The notes under the pieces are model-generated. The model saw only the letters and a program-made list of their open reading frames with translations. It was not told where the DNA came from and did not search any database. The position numbers and the translations under genes are program-made. Below are positions 14,754-17,524 of a stretch of DNA of 17,524 nt, piece by piece. Source of the DNA: Planctomycetota bacterium (lineage in GTDB: Bacteria; Planctomycetota; Phycisphaerae; SM23-33); assembly GCA_021160865.1 (NCBI GenBank), contig JAGHBS010000090.1:1-17524 (forward strand). Direction: 5' to 3'. Each line of letters starts with the position of its first letter. The first letter of the stretch is position 1.

Positions 14754-14762
14754 ATTGTATCA
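14754..14762 (-). promoter_or_regulatory. Extended -10 promoter of the CYTH gene (leaderless candidate)
   Basis: On the minus strand TGATACAAT is a TGn extended -10 element with TACAAT (5 of 6 to TATAAT). The expected start site, about 7 nt downstream, coincides with the ATG at 14746. No clear -35 box is seen, but extended -10 promoters often lack one. Confidence 0.45.
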
Positions 14763-14795
14763 GAATGAGCGAGTTAGTTATATTCTAATGCTCCC

Positions 14796-16397
14796 CTATT
14801 GTTGAGGGTTGTCATTTTTTCGTTTTTGAGCCCTTCTTCGTAGCAGACGTATCGGAAAGAACGACCTGATAGCAAGGATGTTATAGACGCTGTATCTAAC
14901 CTCCTTGACAAATTCACGGAACGGCCTGACGCCCGGATCAGGCATATGAATAATCCACGGTAATGCTAATATCCTCGCCAGGATTGCTATGGCAAAGGTA
15001 GCGTGGTAATTATTCCATTGGAACGGTCCTACTTGGATAGGGTGTTGCTGGAAGAATGTAAGAGATTGTGCGATATATCCACCGGTAAGCCCACCCAGGG
15101 CAGCACCTATGGACGTGCAGATAGCAGCAGCGGCGGCATACTTGCTTCGACCGGCACTTTCGGAAAATCCCAGCAGGATACCGGTCTGCCCAATGTTAAT
15201 TCCCCACCACAGTATTCCACCGAGAGACGAGGATATGCCCAGCAACGTATACCCCAAGGTAACCTGACCTGGTGGTATGAAGAACCACGTCAAAGGTGGT
15301 AGTATCACCCCGATGGTACAGAGAAGCAAAATCGTCCTCCGTCCCCATCTGTCCATGATCCTGCCCCATTTTCGAATGAGGATAGCAGCAGCGACGAATG
15401 GACAGACAAGAAACACGATATTAGCACCGACCTTGCTAAATCCGATGACCTCCAATGCATTGAGCCAACCAAATTGCCCACTGACCGTCATAGAGAAAAA
15501 GAGAATGGCAGAATAAATCGCATAGTATCTAAATAGCCTGTCCTTGAAAGAACTAATAATCAGAGTCAAAGCCTCTTTTGTATCAGAGGCTACTCTTTTC
15601 AATAAGGGGCGACGTCGATAACTTTTGTTAACAAGCGCAGGTGTGGCAATTTCGCGGATACGAAGATATAGCAGCGTATCAATGGTACCAAAGATAGCTG
15701 CTATGGTGAAAAGACCGCATATCGTCCAGAGCAGGCGTGGCTGAGATTCGATTGTCATCGGTGCATCAGGGTTCGTCATTACGTCCAGTAAGATTCCTGC
15801 ACCGGTATAAACAATTAATCGAACTGGCATCGTCAGAAGCGCTCGCATGGCGAAGTACCTCCCCCTGATACGTCTGGGGATGAGGTCCCCCATCCATGTA
15901 AACCATCCCGGAGTCCTCATATGGGCGAGGATGTAGCTGATGCTGTAGACAATGAAGAAGGCGATGATGGCATGCCTGCCGGGGCCTAAGATTAATGGAA
16001 TAATGGCAATCACAAGCCATAACGAGCGATGGATTGCGCCATAGATTATGACGGGATATTTTCGCAGTCCACTTCGTTCTATCACAGCTGCTGAAAACGC
16101 CTGTGCAAAAACTGCCAACCAAGGCAATGCCGCTAAAAGTCCGAAATCGAAATTGGAAAATCCCAGCAGCCTGCCGAAGAGCGTTATCTGACTTCCTGAT
16201 ATGCACGCCATCCACACCACGCCGAACGTCCACGCCAGTGTCACCGTGCGCAGTGCATCACGAAGGTTTTTCCTCCTTATGCTCAAGGCAGGAAGGATAC
16301 GGAAGGTTTTCTCTCGTAGATACACCCCAATGATCCTCGAATGCACTTCTAAAAGCCATTTCTTGAATACATGCGCAGGTAAATCCTGTAAGTCCAC
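14796..16397 (-). CDS. Major facilitator superfamily transporter
   Basis: This is a polytopic membrane carrier, up to 533 residues, with many hydrophobic segments from about residue 50 to 480. GDLIPRRIRGRYFAMR (170-185) is the loop motif of the first half. GRIMDRWGRRT (345-355) is a clear MFS motif A in the second half. The substrate is unknown. Start choice is uncertain. The first GTG (16397) has no ribosome binding site, while the in-frame GTG at 16323-16325 (residue 25) has GAGG 9 nt upstream and would still leave about 25 residues before the first membrane segment. The open frame lies in the same frame as the upstream ABC gene, 39 nt after its stop. The C-terminus is basic and polar. Confidence 0.88.
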   Translation of the reverse strand: MDLQDLPAHVFKKWLLEVHSRIIGVYLREKTFRILPALSIRRKNLRDALRTVTLAWTFGVVWMACISGSQITLFGRLLGFSNFDFGLLAALPWLAVFAQAFSAAVIERSGLRKYPVIIYGAIHRSLWLVIAIIPLILGPGRHAIIAFFIVYSISYILAHMRTPGWFTWMGDLIPRRIRGRYFAMRALLTMPVRLIVYTGAGILLDVMTNPDAPMTIESQPRLLWTICGLFTIAAIFGTIDTLLYLRIREIATPALVNKSYRRRPLLKRVASDTKEALTLIISSFKDRLFRYYAIYSAILFFSMTVSGQFGWLNALEVIGFSKVGANIVFLVCPFVAAAILIRKWGRIMDRWGRRTILLLCTIGVILPPLTWFFIPPGQVTLGYTLLGISSSLGGILWWGINIGQTGILLGFSESAGRSKYAAAAAICTSIGAALGGLTGGYIAQSLTFFQQHPIQVGPFQWNNYHATFAIAILARILALPWIIHMPDPGVRPFREFVKEVRYSVYNILAIRSFFPIRLLRRRAQKRKNDNPQQ

Positions 16398-16436
16398 GAT
16401 AAAAGGGAGGATTTTACAAATTTTTAGGCCCTTATC

Positions 16437-17516
16437 TTATTGCGTCAGAACGATTACACCCTCCATAGGGATATAAACACGCACCTGTTGTGCGATATTC
16501 TCCATCGATCGGGCGGGCATGACGGTGCCGATAAGTTCAGTTCCATTCATTAGTCTCAGATGGAACTTTACCAATTCACCGAGATATTGCCACTCTGTGA
16601 TTGTAGCAGGGAAGGTATTGGTTTCGGTCTTTTCGTCAGCAGAGGTTATCTGAAGCATTTCGGGCCTGATACAGCAAATTACTTTATCACCGATTTTTAC
16701 TTGAAGGTTGGCGCTGGTAAGTAAGTTTCCAAAAGGAGTTTCCAGCGTGATTATTTGTCCCTGTATGTTCTTGACGGTAGCATCGATGAAATTTGCCTCG
16801 CCGAGGAACTTGGCAACGAATCGGTTTGCAGGTCTCTGGTAGAGTTCCATTGCTGTACCGACCTGCACGATTTTTCCCTCATGCATAATGGCGATACGGT
16901 CGGCAATTGCCATTGCCTCAGTCTGATCGTGCGTGACATAAATAGTGGTCGTACCGGCAGCCTTTATAATCCGACGGATTTCCTCCCGCATTTCTGCCCG
17001 CAGGGAGGCATCGAGGTTGCTCATCGGCTCATCCAGGAGCAGGCAGTTCGGCTTGGATGCCAACGCCCTTGCCAATGCAACACGCTGTTGCTGACCGCCT
17101 GAAAGTTCCAACGGTTTGGCCGATGCCTTCTCCACGATGCGTACCGTCTGAAGCAATTGTCTGACGATCCGTTCCTTCTCTTTACCTTTTATCCCCCTGG
17201 CAGATGCAGCAAAACCAATATTGTCCTCTACCGTCATGTGAGGCCAGAGTGCGTAATTCTGGAAGACCATCGCCGCTGACCGCTTCTCGGGCGGAATGTT
17301 GGTAATGTCCTTATTAGCAAAGAAGATCTTTCCCTTATCTGGCTTGACGAATCCTGCAATCATCCGCAGAAGCGTCGTCTTTCCACAGCCACTCGGGCCG
17401 AGCAGGAAGAATAACTCACCAGCCGATACTGCCAGCGATACATCATCGACTGCGATTATCTTCTCGTCAGCCCTGCCGAACTGCTTCGTCAGATTTTCCA
17501 ACCTTATTGGAATCAT
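16437..17516 (-). CDS. ABC transporter ATP-binding protein (MalK/PotA/FbpC type)
   Basis: This is the ATPase subunit of an ABC importer, 359 residues, peripheral on the inner face of the membrane. Walker A is GPSGCGKT (40-47), the Q-loop Q86 lies in VFQNYALWPHMTV, the signature is LSGGQ (138-142), Walker B is LLLDEP (159-164), and the switch histidine is H196 in YVTHDQTEAM. The linker YQRPANRFVAKFLGEANF leads into a C-terminal TOBE-type regulatory domain (about 245-359). This layout is shared by importers of sugars, polyamines, iron(III) and phosphonates, so the substrate is not assigned. TAATAATG at the start suggests tight coupling to a gene beyond the right edge, where permease and binding-protein genes would be expected. 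The MFS gene follows 39 nt downstream. Confidence 0.94.
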   Translation of the reverse strand: MIPIRLENLTKQFGRADEKIIAVDDVSLAVSAGELFFLLGPSGCGKTTLLRMIAGFVKPDKGKIFFANKDITNIPPEKRSAAMVFQNYALWPHMTVEDNIGFAASARGIKGKEKERIVRQLLQTVRIVEKASAKPLELSGGQQQRVALARALASKPNCLLLDEPMSNLDASLRAEMREEIRRIIKAAGTTTIYVTHDQTEAMAIADRIAIMHEGKIVQVGTAMELYQRPANRFVAKFLGEANFIDATVKNIQGQIITLETPFGNLLTSANLQVKIGDKVICCIRPEMLQITSADEKTETNTFPATITEWQYLGELVKFHLRLMNGTELIGTVMPARSMENIAQQVRVYIPMEGVIVLTQ

Positions 17517-17524
17517 TATTACCC

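Overview
The window is ordinary bacterial chromosome of roughly balanced, slightly AT-leaning base composition. It is densely coded, with no rRNA, tRNA, insertion sequence, phage gene or CRISPR array that I can see. Fifteen protein genes are supported, all apparently intact. The best guess for the host is a planctomycete, probably the Phycisphaerae side of the phylum. I infer this from the style of several proteins (a LeuB with a GGSAPKYTG loop, a long Gfo/Idh/MocA oxidoreductase, an ETF plus long acyl-CoA dehydrogenase set) and from a parB with no parA beside it. No phylogenetic marker was compared, so this is inference.

Left part (1-3512, + strand): the ribosomal protein pair rplM-rpsI ends at a strong intrinsic terminator (1043-1088). 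The arginine genes argC and argJ follow. ArgC makes N-acetylglutamate semialdehyde, and ArgJ recycles the acetyl group from N-acetylornithine. Other arg genes lie elsewhere.

Middle left (3622-7052, - strand): leuB-like dehydrogenase, then gpsA (phospholipid precursor glycerol-3-phosphate), then the chromosome-segregation gene parB. The 165-bp gap upstream of parB carries two palindromes that closely match the bacterial parS consensus, 64 bp apart. One abuts a possible -10 box of parB. This is the clearest regulatory finding in the window.

Middle (7260-9761): divergent from leuB is a Gfo/Idh/MocA sugar-type oxidoreductase, with a perfect 10-bp inverted repeat just ahead of its ribosome binding site. 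It converges on a - strand gene for an unrecognised membrane-anchored protein. That protein has two N-terminal transmembrane helices and about four TPR-like helical repeats with a period near 50 residues.

Right of centre (10081-13986, + strand): etfB, etfA and a 582-residue acyl-CoA dehydrogenase form an electron-transfer and acyl-CoA oxidation (or enoyl-CoA reduction) unit. It lies behind a promoter-like sequence overlapped by a 14-bp palindrome. EtfB has an extra charged helical segment of about 42 residues next to the region that in other ETFs docks onto the dehydrogenase.

Right end (14159-17516, - strand): an ABC-transporter ATPase of the MalK/PotA/FbpC type, whose permease and binding-protein genes are probably beyond the right edge, is followed by an MFS transporter and a CYTH-domain (triphosphate tunnel) enzyme.

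A recurring feature is that three genes without a Shine-Dalgarno sequence (rplM, gpsA, the CYTH gene) have a -10-like hexamer ending only 7-12 nt before the start codon, which suggests leaderless or nearly leaderless mRNAs. I found no clearly novel multi-gene system. The items most worth checking are the parS pair, the LeuB cofactor signature, the EtfB insertion, the helical-repeat protein and the short-leader promoters.
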